A stretch of DNA of 64,000 nucleotides from Nocardioides iriomotensis (GTDB taxonomy: Bacteria; Actinomycetota; Actinomycetes; Propionibacteriales; Nocardioidaceae). This document shows, in pieces, positions 19,324 through 28,015 of the stretch (positions are counted from its first letter, which is position 1; each line of letters starts with the position of its first letter). Location of the stretch: positions 186,001 to 250,000 of the forward strand of contig NZ_SDPU01000021.1 of the NCBI RefSeq assembly GCF_004168035.1, given 5' to 3'. The translations under genes and the position numbers were made by a program. The notes beneath the pieces were generated by a model. The model was given only the letters and a program-made list of their open reading frames with translations. It was not told the DNA's origin and searched no databases.

Positions 19324-19887
19324 GAACAGCCGGCCGAGCACCGGCATCAGCACGATGTTCACGCCGTGCAGCACGCCGATGATCAGCAGGATGCCGGCGA
19401 TGCGTGCCGTCTCGACCTTGAGCTGGTCGGCGTCGACGGTCGGGTTCCAGTCGATCGCGCGCTCGAAGTTGACCGTGAACAGGATGTATGCCGCGAAGAT
19501 CAGGTAGTACACGATGTCGGTCAGCACGATGTAGCTCTTGCCGGTCAGCGGGTTGTCGTGGAAGACGTCGGCGGCGTACGCCCGGCCGAACCGCTTGATG
19601 AAGGGGCCGAGCCACAGCGCCATGGCGACCAGCACACCGGTCGTGAAGAGCTCCAGGAACCACCAGGGCATGGCAGGCCGTCCGTTCTCGTAGGGGGTCA
19701 GGATCAGGACGGCGGCGGCCAGGGCGGCCACCACCGCGGCGCCGAGCGCCAGGGCACGGTTGCGGGTACGCCGCCGTACCCGGTCGCCGTCGATGCTGTC
19801 GCGCACCCGGGCGAACAGGTCCGGCGACGGGGCGCCGCTCGTGTCGCTCGTCAGGGTCTCGCGCAGCCGGTCCTCGAGCTGGCTCAT
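19285..19887 (-). CDS. Membrane protein, putative anti-sigma partner of the ECF sigma factor
   Basis: A 200-residue protein with a short charged N-terminal cytoplasmic segment (MSQLEDRLRETLTSDTS...LFARVRDSIDGDRVRRRTRNR), then hydrophobic helices near residues 45-60, 73-95, 118-135 and 160-180. The start ATG lies in an ATGA overlap with the stop of the ECF sigma gene, the usual arrangement for a sigma/anti-sigma pair, and the cytoplasmic head followed by a membrane anchor fits such a role. No ZAS zinc motif (HxxxCxxC) is present, so an anti-sigma role is inferred from position alone. The 3' end overlaps the MFS gene on the other strand by 39 bases. Confidence 0.7.
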   Translation of the reverse strand: MSQLEDRLRETLTSDTSGAPSPDLFARVRDSIDGDRVRRRTRNRALALGAAVVAALAAAVLILTPYENGRPAMPWWFLELFTTGVLVAMALWLGPFIKRFGRAYAADVFHDNPLTGKSYIVLTDIVYYLIFAAYILFTVNFERAIDWNPTVDADQLKVETARIAGILLIIGVLHGVNIVLMPVLGRLFSLNRQLSGTRER

Positions 19888-20414
19888 CGGAGTCCTCCCA
19901 GGTCGTCGGACAGGTTCTTCAGCCCCCGGGTCAGGTGGGTCTTGACGGAGTTGCGCGAGACGCCCAGCGTCTCGGCGATCTCGTCGACCGACAGGTCCAG
20001 GTAGTAGCGCAGCACCACGCAGTCGCGTTGCCGCCTCGGCAGCGCGCGCAGCGCGACGACCACCTCGGAGACGTCCTCGTTGCGGGTCACGTGGTCCTCG
20101 ACGGAGTGGGGGTCGATCTCCGCGGGCGGGCGGTGCCGGAGGGACACCAGGCCGCGCCGGTTGTGGTCGCGGGCCAGGTTGATCACGATCGAGCGCAGGT
20201 ACGCCGCCGCCCGGTCCTCGTCGCGGATCCGGTGGCCGTGCCGGGTCAGCCGGATGAACGCCTCCTGGACCAGGTCCTCGGCGGCGGTGGTGTCGTCGAC
20301 GAACCACCGGGCCATCTGCACCAGGCGCGGGGCCTCGGACTGGTACAGGAGCACGACCAGCGCGTCGACGTTGTCGACCGGTCGCGTCGCGGCCTCGACG
20401 GTCCCCCCGGCCAT
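19884..20414 (-). CDS. ECF-type RNA polymerase sigma factor
   Basis: A sigma-70 family protein of about 176 residues with region 2 (LVQMARWFVDDTTAAEDLVQEAFIRLTRH, near residues 30-58) and region 4 (ALPRRQRDCVVLRYYLDLSVDEIAETLGVSRNSVKTHL). It has the two-domain layout of extracytoplasmic-function sigmas. ATG 20414 is preceded by GGAG six bases upstream. An in-frame ATG at 20444 would lie only about four bases inside the predicted transcript from the promoter at 20455-20482. The downstream membrane gene overlaps by ATGA. The same promoter motif faces the divergent secreted-protein gene, which predicts autoregulation. Confidence 0.87.
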   Translation of the reverse strand: MAGGTVEAATRPVDNVDALVVLLYQSEAPRLVQMARWFVDDTTAAEDLVQEAFIRLTRHGHRIRDEDRAAAYLRSIVINLARDHNRRGLVSLRHRPPAEIDPHSVEDHVTRNEDVSEVVVALRALPRRQRDCVVLRYYLDLSVDEIAETLGVSRNSVKTHLTRGLKNLSDDLGGLR

Positions 20415-20454
20415 CCGCGTCTCCGCCCCCTCCATGGTGGTCATCAAAGAGCCT

Positions 20455-20482
20455 GACGGCCGAGATCCGCCAGCGGGTGACA
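20455..20482 (-). promoter_or_regulatory. Predicted ECF-type promoter of the sigma-factor operon
   Basis: Read on the minus strand: TGTCACC (20482-20476), a 17-base spacer, then CGTC (20458-20455). The same -35, spacer length and -10 occur in mirror orientation at 20514-20541. TGTCAC-N16/17-CGTC resembles the consensus described for some ECF groups (ECF41-like). The match is by eye. Confidence 0.6.
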
Positions 20483-20513
20483 GGCGTGGCGAGATTTCTT
20501 TTCTTTTTCCGAC

Positions 20514-20541
20514 TGTCACCCGGCGGGCCGGCACGGCCGTC
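20514..20541 (+). promoter_or_regulatory. Predicted ECF-type promoter of the secreted SOD/CHRD-like gene
   Basis: TGTCACC (20514-20520), 17-base spacer, CGTC (20538-20541). It would start transcription near 20549, giving a leader of about 38 bases that contains the AGGAGGGG ribosome-binding site of the gene at 20587. The -35 region lies within a 10-bp perfect inverted repeat, CGGGTGACAG (20474-20483) and CTGTCACCCG (20513-20522), shared with the divergent promoter. Confidence 0.6.
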
Positions 20542-20586
20542 TGTCCCGGTGATCGCAACGAAAGCTGAACGCACACAGGAGGGGAC

Positions 20587-21144
20587 ATGGGACGACAGGG
20601 GAGGACCGTGCTGCGGGGGGCGGTGGCGCTCGGCGTGGCGGTGCCGGCCGTGGCGCTCGCGCTGCAGCCGGCGCAGGCCGGTAACGGGGACGGCGGGGGA
20701 GCGGTGGTCGCGGTCGACGACCTGCGCGACCTGCAGCCGGGGCGGGTCGACCCGCTGGACGGGGCGACTGCGGGCCTGACCGTGGTCCGGCACGACGGCT
20801 CGACGAGCTTCACGTTCCGGCTGCAGCACGTGCAGAAGACCGCGAGCGAGCGCGTCTTCGGCGCGCACCTGCACGTCGGACCTTGCGTCGCCGGCGACGG
20901 CGGTGCGGCGAAGGCGCACTACAACACCGACTCCCTGGCCGGTGACACCACGCCGGAGATCAGCCGGGACACCGAGGTCTGGCTCGACTTCCAGGTCAAC
21001 GCCGGCGGGTCGGGGCACGCGTTCGCGACCGTCCCCTTCGAGATCCAGCCCGGCCAGCGGTCCGTCGTCGTGCACGCTCTGCCGACGGCGCCCAACGGGA
21101 CCGCCGGCGACCGGCTCGCCTGCCTGCCGGTGGTCGTCCGATGA
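20587..21144 (+). CDS. Secreted Cu/Zn-SOD-like or CHRD-like protein
   Basis: A 185-residue protein with a Sec-type signal peptide ending near residues 31-32 (VALALQPAQA). The mature part is predicted beta-rich and has GAHLHVGPCVAGDGGAAKAHYN, later DFQVNAGGSGHAFATVPFEI and SVVVHALPTAPNGTAGDRLACLPV. These resemble the SOD_Cu/CHRD beta-sandwich, with a GxHxH segment and a C-terminal cysteine, but the full copper/zinc ligand set is not evident, so SOD activity is doubtful. It starts at ATG 20587 behind a strong AGGAGGGG site. It is divergent from the ECF sigma gene under an apparently identical promoter, and is a likely target of that sigma. Confidence 0.75.
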   Translation: MGRQGRTVLRGAVALGVAVPAVALALQPAQAGNGDGGGAVVAVDDLRDLQPGRVDPLDGATAGLTVVRHDGSTSFTFRLQHVQKTASERVFGAHLHVGPCVAGDGGAAKAHYNTDSLAGDTTPEISRDTEVWLDFQVNAGGSGHAFATVPFEIQPGQRSVVVHALPTAPNGTAGDRLACLPVVVR

Positions 21145-21665
21145 GGGCCGCGCGCACGATCGGCACCGGGCTGCTGCTCGGCGTCGGCTGGGGTGTGCTG
21201 GCGCGCGGGTGGATGCGGCTGGTGTCCGAGGACCCGTCGTTCTCGTGGGAGGGGACATTGTTCATCCTCGGCCTCGCGGGCTGGTTCGGCGTCGGCCTCG
21301 GGGTGGTGGCGGCGGCACGGCAGAGACACGGCAGCGGCTGGTGGCGCCTCGCCGTCCTGCCGACGCTGCTGCTGTTCGCCGGGCCGGGGATGCTGTTCCT
21401 GCCGCTCGTCGTCCTGGGCGGGTTCGCCGCCTCGGATCGGGGGCCGGTCGTCCTGCGCGTGCTGGCCGGCGTCGTGGCTGCGGGGGCACCCGTCGCGTTG
21501 CTGCTGGCGACCGGATCCGAGATCGGTCCGGACATCTCGCTGGTCGTCGCGCTGGGCGGCTTCTGGTTCCTCGGCGCACTGCTCGCGCTCGGTGCCTCGC
21601 TCGTCTGGCGACGCTGGCCAGACCGGGTCCGTGCGCCCTCACGGGTGAGGCCCGCCATGGCCTAG
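21141..21665 (+). CDS. Polytopic membrane protein, unknown function
   Basis: A 174-residue protein with about five hydrophobic helices: residues 6-20, 38-58, 70-95, 104-122 and 132-155. The ATG overlaps the stop of the secreted protein by four bases (ATGA), so it probably belongs to the same ECF-controlled transcript. No conserved catalytic motif is seen. It could be a helper or membrane anchor for the secreted protein; that is speculative. Confidence 0.68.
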   Translation: MRAARTIGTGLLLGVGWGVLARGWMRLVSEDPSFSWEGTLFILGLAGWFGVGLGVVAAARQRHGSGWWRLAVLPTLLLFAGPGMLFLPLVVLGGFAASDRGPVVLRVLAGVVAAGAPVALLLATGSEIGPDISLVVALGGFWFLGALLALGASLVWRRWPDRVRAPSRVRPAMA

Positions 21666-21675
21666 GCTCCGTGGC

Positions 21676-22521
21676 GTGCTCCGCACGCACCACGGCCTCC
21701 ACCTGCTGGGGCCCGCCGACCTCCCCGACATGGAGGAGCTCACGGCGCGCGACCCCGTCGTCAACGTGTTCGCGGACTACCGTGCGCGGCTGACCCGGCT
21801 CGACCCGCGGTGGCTCGGCGGTGAGGTGTGGGGCTACCGCGTGGACGGGCAGCTGGTCGCGGCGTGCCACGCCGCGGCCAACCTCGTCCCGGTCAACGCC
21901 GACCTCGACGCGGTGCGCGCCTTCGCGGAGCGCGCCGCGTCGGCGCCGCGCCGGTGCGCCACCCTCGTCGGTCCGGCGGACCAGGTGGACCCGATGTGGG
22001 ACCTGCTCAGCCAGTCGTGGGGGCCCGGCCGGGAGGTCCGGCGCCACCAGCCGCACCTCGAGATGCGCACGCGCTCCGCGGTCGCGGCCGACCCGCTCGT
22101 CCGCCGTACGACGGCGGAGGACCTGGAGGCGCTCTACCCGGCCTGCGTCGCGATGTACACCGAGGAGGTCGGCGTCTCGCCCGAGGCCGGCGGGGGAGCG
22201 ACGCTCTACCGCGCGCGGATCGCCCAGCTGATCGCCAAGGGCTGGTCGTACGCCCGCATCGAGGACGGGCGGGTCGTGTTCAAGGCCGAGGTCGCCGCCG
22301 CGTCGCCGTACGCCTGCCAGGTGCAGGGCGTCTGGGTCGCGCCCGAGCGCCGGGGGGAGGGTCTCGCGACCGCCGGCATGGCCGCCGTCGTCGACCTCGC
22401 GCTCGCCGACGTCGCGCCGGTCGTGTCGCTCTACGTCAACGAGCACAACACGCCCGCGCGGCGGGTCTACGAGCGGGTCGGCTTCACGCAGACCGCCGAG
22501 TTCACGACCGTGATGTTCTGA
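21676..22521 (+). CDS. GNAT-family N-acetyltransferase (DUF4081 type)
   Basis: A 281-residue protein with an N-terminal DUF4081-type domain and a C-terminal GNAT acetyl-CoA-binding domain. In the latter, VQGVWVAPERRGEGLATAGMAAVVDLAL is motif A with the Q/RxxGxG/A pyrophosphate loop, and LYVNEHNTPARRVYERVGFTQTAEFTTVMF is motif B. It is a conserved neighbour of proS/ispG in actinobacteria. GTG 21676 lies seven bases after a TAGGCT -10 box (21663-21668), so a leaderless mRNA is likely. The acceptor substrate is unknown. Confidence 0.88.
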   Translation: MLRTHHGLHLLGPADLPDMEELTARDPVVNVFADYRARLTRLDPRWLGGEVWGYRVDGQLVAACHAAANLVPVNADLDAVRAFAERAASAPRRCATLVGPADQVDPMWDLLSQSWGPGREVRRHQPHLEMRTRSAVAADPLVRRTTAEDLEALYPACVAMYTEEVGVSPEAGGGATLYRARIAQLIAKGWSYARIEDGRVVFKAEVAAASPYACQVQGVWVAPERRGEGLATAGMAAVVDLALADVAPVVSLYVNEHNTPARRVYERVGFTQTAEFTTVMF

Positions 22522-22522
22522 G

Positions 22523-22699
22523 GGACCACCTCGTGGCCCCGGCGGGCGGCTCGTCGTCGGCAAGACCAACGAGGACCGGGGCGTGCCCGGCATCGCCGAG
22601 GACCTGCGTGCCTGGGGGTGGCCGGACGTGCGCGAGGTGCGTCGCGCGCACAGCCACCCTGACGTGGAGATGACATTGGTCTGGTTCGACGCACCCTGA
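22523..22699 (+). pseudogene. C-terminal remnant of a gene, possibly a SAM methyltransferase tail
   Basis: An open frame of about 58 codons with good coding character but no convincing start. It reads ...GRLVVGKTNEDRGVPGIAEDL, continues through WGWPDVREVRRAHSHPDVEM and ends LVWFDAP-stop at 22697-22699. PGGRLVVGK followed by a WG segment and a ...HPDVEMTLVWFD ending resembles the last strands of class I SAM-dependent methyltransferases, with the N-terminal SAM-binding part missing. It sits directly behind the GNAT gene and before the inverted DUF222-HNH gene. The methyltransferase assignment is uncertain. Confidence 0.4.
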
Positions 22700-22720
22700 C
22701 GGCGGCGGGCATGCCACGAG

Positions 22721-22738
22721 CCCCGCTGGGTGGCGGGG
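22721..22738. terminator. GC hairpin behind DUF222-HNH copy 2
   Basis: CCCCGC (22721-22726) and GCGGGG (22733-22738) form a six-bp stem with a six-base loop, 16 bases past the stop of the minus-strand gene. It resembles the hairpin behind copy 1. There is no T-tract. Confidence 0.4.
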
Positions 22739-22753
22739 TGTGGAGCGGGGTGG

Positions 22754-23992
22754 TCAGGTCTCGGGGACGAGGAGCAGGTGCCGGCCGGGCTCTGCCGTTC
22801 GAGCACCCGACGACGGGGTGACGTCGAGAGTGCCCTCGCGATCACGCAGGAGCTGAAGCCCGTGCGGGCTGGTCCACAGGTAGGAGCCGAGCTCGAGGAC
22901 GGTGTAGGTCCAGCCCGTGTGGGTCTTGAGCCGGTGGTGGCGTCGGCAGAGCCGGGCGATGTTGCACGAGCAGGTGCTTCCACCCTCGGCATGAGGCCGG
23001 ACGTGGTCGCAGTCCGCCCGACGGGCGGACCGGGTGCACCAGGGGAAGACGCACGTGCCGTCGAGGTGGGTGGCCTGCTCGGCCAGCCGGTCCGGCGTCT
23101 CGTACGCGGAGGAGGACAGGTGCTCGGCGAGGTCGAGCACCGGCCGGACGGTGATGGTGGTGCCGGGTGTGCCGCACCAGGTGCGGACCTGGTCGGCGTC
23201 GACGAACGACCGGGTGTTGTCCACCCGCGCCAGGTGGGTCCCGGGCTGGTCGGTGATTGCGTCGGGCGTGACATGCACGTGGAGCACCACGTTCCGGCCT
23301 GACCCGGGAAGGTCCAACGAGGGGTCGGTGCCGCGGGCCAGCTCGCCGAGTGCGTGGGCACGCCGCACGTCCAGCGAGTCGGTGCAGCCGAGATCGGCCA
23401 GCCGCGCCGCGCCCGCGCTCAGCGCTGCGTCGAGGTCGAGCGCGTCGGCCAGGTCGAGGTCGCCCTGGACGTGGACGGTGCCGTCGTAGCCGACCTGCTC
23501 GGTGTGGATGGCGACGTGCCGCGCGTCCGCTGCGGCGAGCCGTCGCTGGTCTGCGACGTCGGGCTCGAACCTGACGAGTGCTTCCTCGATGAGCCGGTCG
23601 AGCTGGGCGGGGCCGATGCGGTGCGCGAACGGGGCGACGTGCCGGTCGACGTAGACCGCACCGTCACGCGAGAGGTGCAGCGTGGACCTGGCGACCCGGC
23701 GCGCCCGCCAGGCGGGGAGGTCGCCTGCCTGCACGCGGGCCCAGGTGCGGCGCAGTCGGTGCGCGAGCTCGACGGCCTCGTCGAGCAGGGACCGGCCGGC
23801 GTCGGTGGAGATGCGGAGCGCCGCGGCCAGCTCCGCGACCGCGAGCTCGTCGTCGGGGTGCAGCTCAGCCCAGTCCACGGCCAGCGCGAGGATCCGCGCC
23901 TCCTCGCGGTCGGCCGTCACGCGCGAGGCGCGGACGGCACCCAGGATGCCGGCGGAGGAGTCCGCCTGCTCGAGTGCCGTCGTCGCTGCCAT
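22754..23992 (-). CDS. DUF222 / HNH endonuclease-domain protein (13E12-type), copy 2
   Basis: A 412-residue paralogue of the protein encoded at 3752-5032, in the opposite orientation. It has the same DUF222 core and HNH module: CVFPWC, CDHVRPHAEGG, CSCNIARLC and RRHHRLKTH. Large blocks are identical to copy 1, including SYLWTSPHGL and ALDLDAAL. The main difference is the absence of about 17 residues near position 45. The ACCGACAGT motif at 24014-24022 is the reverse complement of the ACTGTCGGT found upstream of copy 1. The biochemical role is unknown. The gene separates the GNAT gene from proS. Confidence 0.9.
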   Translation of the reverse strand: MAATTALEQADSSAGILGAVRASRVTADREEARILALAVDWAELHPDDELAVAELAAALRISTDAGRSLLDEAVELAHRLRRTWARVQAGDLPAWRARRVARSTLHLSRDGAVYVDRHVAPFAHRIGPAQLDRLIEEALVRFEPDVADQRRLAAADARHVAIHTEQVGYDGTVHVQGDLDLADALDLDAALSAGAARLADLGCTDSLDVRRAHALGELARGTDPSLDLPGSGRNVVLHVHVTPDAITDQPGTHLARVDNTRSFVDADQVRTWCGTPGTTITVRPVLDLAEHLSSSAYETPDRLAEQATHLDGTCVFPWCTRSARRADCDHVRPHAEGGSTCSCNIARLCRRHHRLKTHTGWTYTVLELGSYLWTSPHGLQLLRDREGTLDVTPSSGARTAEPGRHLLLVPET

Positions 23993-24172
23993 GTGTCCAT
24001 CAGACCAGGGACCACCGACAGTCCGGCCGCGTCCAGATCCCTTCTCCACAGGGGGTTGTCGAGATGCGTTCGCTCGCTCGCGACCGGTCTTCGACCACCG
24101 CGGCGCGGCCTCCGCCACCGCCGTGACTAACTGGTTCGCGAGGCCCGAAGGTGGTCGCATAGCCTTCTCCGC

Positions 24173-25948
24173 ATGATCCTGCGGATGTCCACCCTGTTCG
24201 TACGCACGCTGCGCGAGGACCCCGCCGACGCCGAGGTGCCGAGCCACCGGCTCCTCGTGCGCGCGGGGTACATCCGGCGTGCGGGGCCGGGCCTCTACTC
24301 CTGGCTGCCGCTGGGTCTGCGCGTGCTGCGCAACATCGAGCGCATCGTCCGCGAGGAGATGGACGGGATGGGCGCGCAGGAGCTCCAGTTCCCCGCTCTG
24401 CTGCCCCGCGAGCCCTACGAGGCGAGCGGCCGCTGGACGGAGTACGGCGACGGCATCTTCCGGCTCAAGGATCGCAAGCAGGGCGACTACCTGCTCGGCC
24501 CAACGCACGAGGAGATGTTCACGCTGGCCGTGAAGGACCTCTACTCCTCCTACAAGGACCTGCCCGTCTGGCTCTACCAGATCCAGACCAAGTACCGCGA
24601 CGAGGCGCGTCCCCGCGCCGGGCTGCTGCGTGGCCGCGAGTTCATCATGAAGGACTCCTACTCGTTCGACACCACCGACGAGGGGCTCGACGCGTCGTAC
24701 GCCGCGCACCGCGAGGCCTACATCAGGACCTTCGACCGGCTCGGCTTCGAGTACGTCATCGTCAAGGCCACCGCCGGTGCGATGGGCGGCTCGAAGTCCG
24801 AGGAGTTCCTGGCGCGCGCCGACAACGGCGAGGACACCTACGTCCGCTGCACGCACTGCGACTACGCCGCCAACGTCGAGGCCGTCGAGGTCGCCGCGCC
24901 CCAGCCCGTGGCGTACGACGGCGTCCCCGCGGCGCACGCCGAGCAGACGCCCGACACCCCGACCATCGAGACGCTCGTCGACCACCTCAACGAGAAGTTC
25001 CCGCGCGACGACCGGCCCTGGCACGCCGGTGACACGCTGAAGAACGTCCTCGTCGTGCTCAAGCACCCCGACGGCACCCGCGAGCCGCTCGCCATCGGCC
25101 TGCCCGGCGACCGCGAGGTCGACGAGAAGCGGCTCGGCGGCCAGCTCGAGCCCACCGAGGTGGTGGCCTTCGAGGAGAAGGACTTCGCCGCGAACCCCGC
25201 GCTCGTCAAGGGCTACATCGGCCCCGGCGCGCTCGGCGAGAAGAACGCCTCAGGCATCCGCTACGTCGTCGACCCCCGGGTCGTCGAGGGCACCCGCTGG
25301 GTGACCGGCGCCGACGTCGACGGCAGCCACGTCATCGACCTGGTCGCCGGCCGGGACTTCACCCCCGACGGCACCATCGAGGCGGCCGAGGTGCGCGCGG
25401 GCGACCCCTGTCCCCGCTGCTTCGACACCGACGGCGGCACGCTCGAGACCGCGCGCGGCATCGAGATGGGCCACATCTTCCAGCTCGGCCGCAAGTACGC
25501 CGACGCGCTCGACCTGCGGGTGCTCGACGAGAACGGCAAGCTCGTCACGGTGACGATGGGCTCCTACGGCATCGGCGTCTCGCGCGCCGTCGCCGCCATC
25601 GCCGAGAACACCCACGACGAGCTCGGCCTGGTCTGGCCCCGCGAGGTCGCGCCGGCCGACGTCCACCTGGTCGCGACCGGCAAGGACCAGGCGGTCTTCG
25701 AGGCCGCCGCGGCGCTCGCCGAGAACCTCCACGGCCAGGGCCTCACCGTCCTGTACGACGACCGCCAGAAGGTCTCGCCCGGCGTGAAGTTCAAGGACGC
25801 CGAGCTGCTGGGCGTGCCGACGATCGTCGTGGTGGGCAAGGGCCTCGCCGACGGGGTCGTCGAGGTCAAGGACCGGGCGACGGCTGAGCGCACCGACGTC
25901 GCGCTCGACGAGGTGCCCGACCACGTCGTCCGGGTCGTCCGTGGCTGA
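24173..25948 (+). CDS. proS: Prolyl-tRNA synthetase
   Basis: A 591-residue class II aminoacyl-tRNA synthetase of the bacterial type. Motif 2 lies in [25 protein letters not shown] and motif 3 in [16 protein letters not shown]. The YbaK-like editing domain is inserted at about residues 220-400 and a C-terminal anticodon-binding domain ends the protein. ATG 24173 lies seven bases after a TAGCCT -10 box (24160-24165), which supports a leaderless start; ATG 24185 is an alternative. The HAD-family hydrolase downstream overlaps its last eight bases. Confidence 0.96.
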   Translation: MILRMSTLFVRTLREDPADAEVPSHRLLVRAGYIRRAGPGLYSWLPLGLRVLRNIERIVREEMDGMGAQELQFPALLPREPYEASGRWTEYGDGIFRLKDRKQGDYLLGPTHEEMFTLAVKDLYSSYKDLPVWLYQIQTKYRDEARPRAGLLRGREFIMKDSYSFDTTDEGLDASYAAHREAYIRTFDRLGFEYVIVKATAGAMGGSKSEEFLARADNGEDTYVRCTHCDYAANVEAVEVAAPQPVAYDGVPAAHAEQTPDTPTIETLVDHLNEKFPRDDRPWHAGDTLKNVLVVLKHPDGTREPLAIGLPGDREVDEKRLGGQLEPTEVVAFEEKDFAANPALVKGYIGPGALGEKNASGIRYVVDPRVVEGTRWVTGADVDGSHVIDLVAGRDFTPDGTIEAAEVRAGDPCPRCFDTDGGTLETARGIEMGHIFQLGRKYADALDLRVLDENGKLVTVTMGSYGIGVSRAVAAIAENTHDELGLVWPREVAPADVHLVATGKDQAVFEAAAALAENLHGQGLTVLYDDRQKVSPGVKFKDAELLGVPTIVVVGKGLADGVVEVKDRATAERTDVALDEVPDHVVRVVRG

Positions 25949-26666
25949 ACCCGTCCGGGCCCGCGACGACGTCCACGAGGTCGAGGCCGTCCTGTTCGAC
26001 TGGGGCGGCACCCTCACGCCCTGGCACACGGTCGACTTCGGCGAGGAGGCCGAGGCGCTGCTGGCGGCCGTGGTCGACCCGCCCGACGACGCGGCCGACC
26101 TGCTGCGCCGTGCCGGCGACGCGGTGTGGTCCCGCAGCCGCGATCACCACACCAGCGCGACGGTGGCCGACCTCTTCCGGGAGGCCGGGCTCGAGCACGA
26201 CGAGTCGCTGCTGACGGCGTACCGCGACTTCTGGTCCCCGCACACGACGACCGACCCCGACGTCGGGCCGCTGTTCGAGGCGCTGCGCGAGGAGGGCGTC
26301 AAGGTCGGCGTCCTGTCCAACACGGTGTGGCCGCGCGCCTGGCACGAGGAGTTCTTCGAGCGCGACGGCGTGCTGCACCTGATCGACGGCGACGTCTACA
26401 CCAGCGAGATCCCGTGGACGAAGCCCGCGCCGCAGGCGTTCCGCGCGGCGATGGACGCGGTCGGCGTGGACGACCCGGCGCGCTGCGCCTTCGTCGGTGA
26501 CCGCCTCTTCGACGACATCTGGGGCGCCGGCAACGTCGGCATGCGCACGATCCACGTGCCGCACAGCGACATCCCCCGCACGCAGGTCGGGCACAGCGAG
26601 GGCCGGCCCGACGCCGTCGTCCAGCGCCTCGCGGAGGTCCTCACCGTGGTGGCCGGCTGGCGCTGA
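25941..26666 (+). CDS. HAD-superfamily hydrolase
   Basis: A 241-residue haloacid-dehalogenase-type phosphatase. Motif I is [11 protein letters not shown]; the first residue is the aspartyl nucleophile and the usual second aspartate is replaced by G (DWGGT), as in several subfamilies. Motif II is VLSNT, motif III the lysine in WTKPAPQAF, and motif [12 protein letters not shown]. The GTG start overlaps proS by eight bases, so it is co-translated with the synthetase. The substrate is unknown. Confidence 0.88.
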   Translation: MAEPVRARDDVHEVEAVLFDWGGTLTPWHTVDFGEEAEALLAAVVDPPDDAADLLRRAGDAVWSRSRDHHTSATVADLFREAGLEHDESLLTAYRDFWSPHTTTDPDVGPLFEALREEGVKVGVLSNTVWPRAWHEEFFERDGVLHLIDGDVYTSEIPWTKPAPQAFRAAMDAVGVDDPARCAFVGDRLFDDIWGAGNVGMRTIHVPHSDIPRTQVGHSEGRPDAVVQRLAEVLTVVAGWR

Positions 26667-26808
26667 GGCGGTCCGTCGACCCGCTGCACGATTCGGCACC
26701 TGCGCAAACCTGCACGAGTCGCCCCTTCCGCTGACCTGTCCGGACTGGGCAGGATCGGCGGGTCCCCGGGCGGGTGCCCGGGCGACGTTCTCGGGAAGGA
26801 ACCTGGAC

Positions 26809-27783
26809 ATGACCCGTCTCCGCACACTGTCCCGTGCGACCGCCCTGGCCGGCGCCACCCTGCTGGCCCTCAGCGGACTCTCCGCCCCCGCCCAGGCCGC
26901 GCTGCCCACCGGCGAGCGTGGCCCGGCGTGCTTCGACCCGGCCGCGGCCGGAGCCGCTGTGACCACCGGGGCCGCGGCCCGCGGCGGCCACGGCTTCGGC
27001 GAGCGCGACCACCGCGACATCACCCCGGCCCAGCAGCGGGCCATCGAGGAGCGCACCGCGAAGATCCTCGCCCACGGCAAGGGCAAGCCGGGCGGCGGCG
27101 GGGGCGCCTCGGGCGTCCCGCAGGCGGGCAACATCCCCGTCTACGTGCACGTCATGGCCGACGCCAACGGCAACGGCGACGTGACCGACACCCAGATCGC
27201 CCAGCAGATCCAGGTGCTCAACAAGACCTACGGCGGCCAGGAGTCGGGCAGCGCGTCCAACACCGGCTTCACGTTCACGCTGGCCGGGACCGACCGGTAC
27301 TACAACACCCAGTGGCACCAGGACAAGTCGAGCTCGACGTACCGGAGCCAGACCCGCCTGGGCGGCGCGAACGCGCTGAACATCTGGCTCGTCGACTTCG
27401 CCTACCTCGGCATCGCGACGTTCCCCTGGGACTACAGCCGCAACGGGGCCGTCGACGGCATCCGGGTGCACTACGCCTCGCTGCCCGGCGGCAGCATCGC
27501 CAACTACAACCTCGGCGAGACCGCGACCCACGAGGCCGGCCACTGGCTCGGGCTGTACCACACCTTCCAGGGCGGCTGCACGAGCACCAACGACGAGGTG
27601 TCCGACACCCCGGCGCAGAGCTCCGCGACCAGCGGCTGCCCGACCGGTCGCGACTCGTGCTCGCTGCCGGGCCTCGACCCGATCCACAACTACATGGACT
27701 ACTCCTACGACTCCTGCTACTACGAGTTCACCGCGGGGCAGACCACGCGGATGCAGCAGATGTTCGGCGCCTACCGCGTCTGA
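26809..27783 (+). CDS. Secreted zinc metalloprotease, M43-type (first of tandem pair)
   Basis: A 324-residue secreted protease. The signal peptide ends in SAPAQA (about residue 29) before ALPTGERG. The catalytic zinc motif is HEAGHWLGLYH (HExxHxxGxxH) and the Met-turn methionine is in HNYMDYSYDSC, as in pappalysin/M43 metzincins. Several C-terminal cysteines are present. The ATG follows a GGAAGGA ribosome-binding site. A close paralogue with the same order of motifs follows at 28016. Two 12-base near-repeats (CTGCACGATTCG 26684-26695 and CTGCACGAGTCG 26710-26721) lie upstream. The peptide specificity is unknown. Confidence 0.9.
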   Translation: MTRLRTLSRATALAGATLLALSGLSAPAQAALPTGERGPACFDPAAAGAAVTTGAAARGGHGFGERDHRDITPAQQRAIEERTAKILAHGKGKPGGGGGASGVPQAGNIPVYVHVMADANGNGDVTDTQIAQQIQVLNKTYGGQESGSASNTGFTFTLAGTDRYYNTQWHQDKSSSTYRSQTRLGGANALNIWLVDFAYLGIATFPWDYSRNGAVDGIRVHYASLPGGSIANYNLGETATHEAGHWLGLYHTFQGGCTSTNDEVSDTPAQSSATSGCPTGRDSCSLPGLDPIHNYMDYSYDSCYYEFTAGQTTRMQQMFGAYRV

Positions 27784-27834
27784 CGCCTGCGGGTAGCAGT
27801 CCCAGTCCCTCCGTCGGGGCACGACGCGAGGTAC

Positions 27835-27872
27835 GGCGCACGGCCGGGAACCACAGGTCCCGGCCGTGCGCC
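27835..27872 (+). terminator. Strong hairpin terminator between the two metalloprotease genes
   Basis: A 15-bp perfect stem (27835-27849 with 27858-27872), an eight-base loop, then TTT. It lies 51 bases behind the first metalloprotease stop and separates it from the second. Confidence 0.8.
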
Positions 27873-28015
27873 TTTGTCCGGTTTTCATCAGTTTGCGGTG
27901 GAACACGCCGAAACGGGTGGGGCCGGTGGTACGTGAGTTCCCGGAGCGCCCCCGCCACGATCGTCTCGGCCGGTGCAACGGCGCCGGCCCACTCCCACCT
28001 CTGAAGGACCCTCTG

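Noticed and set aside
20587-21144. A genuine Cu/Zn superoxide dismutase
   Set aside because: The GAHLHVG segment is similar, but the full set of copper and zinc ligands and the arginine near the active site were not found.
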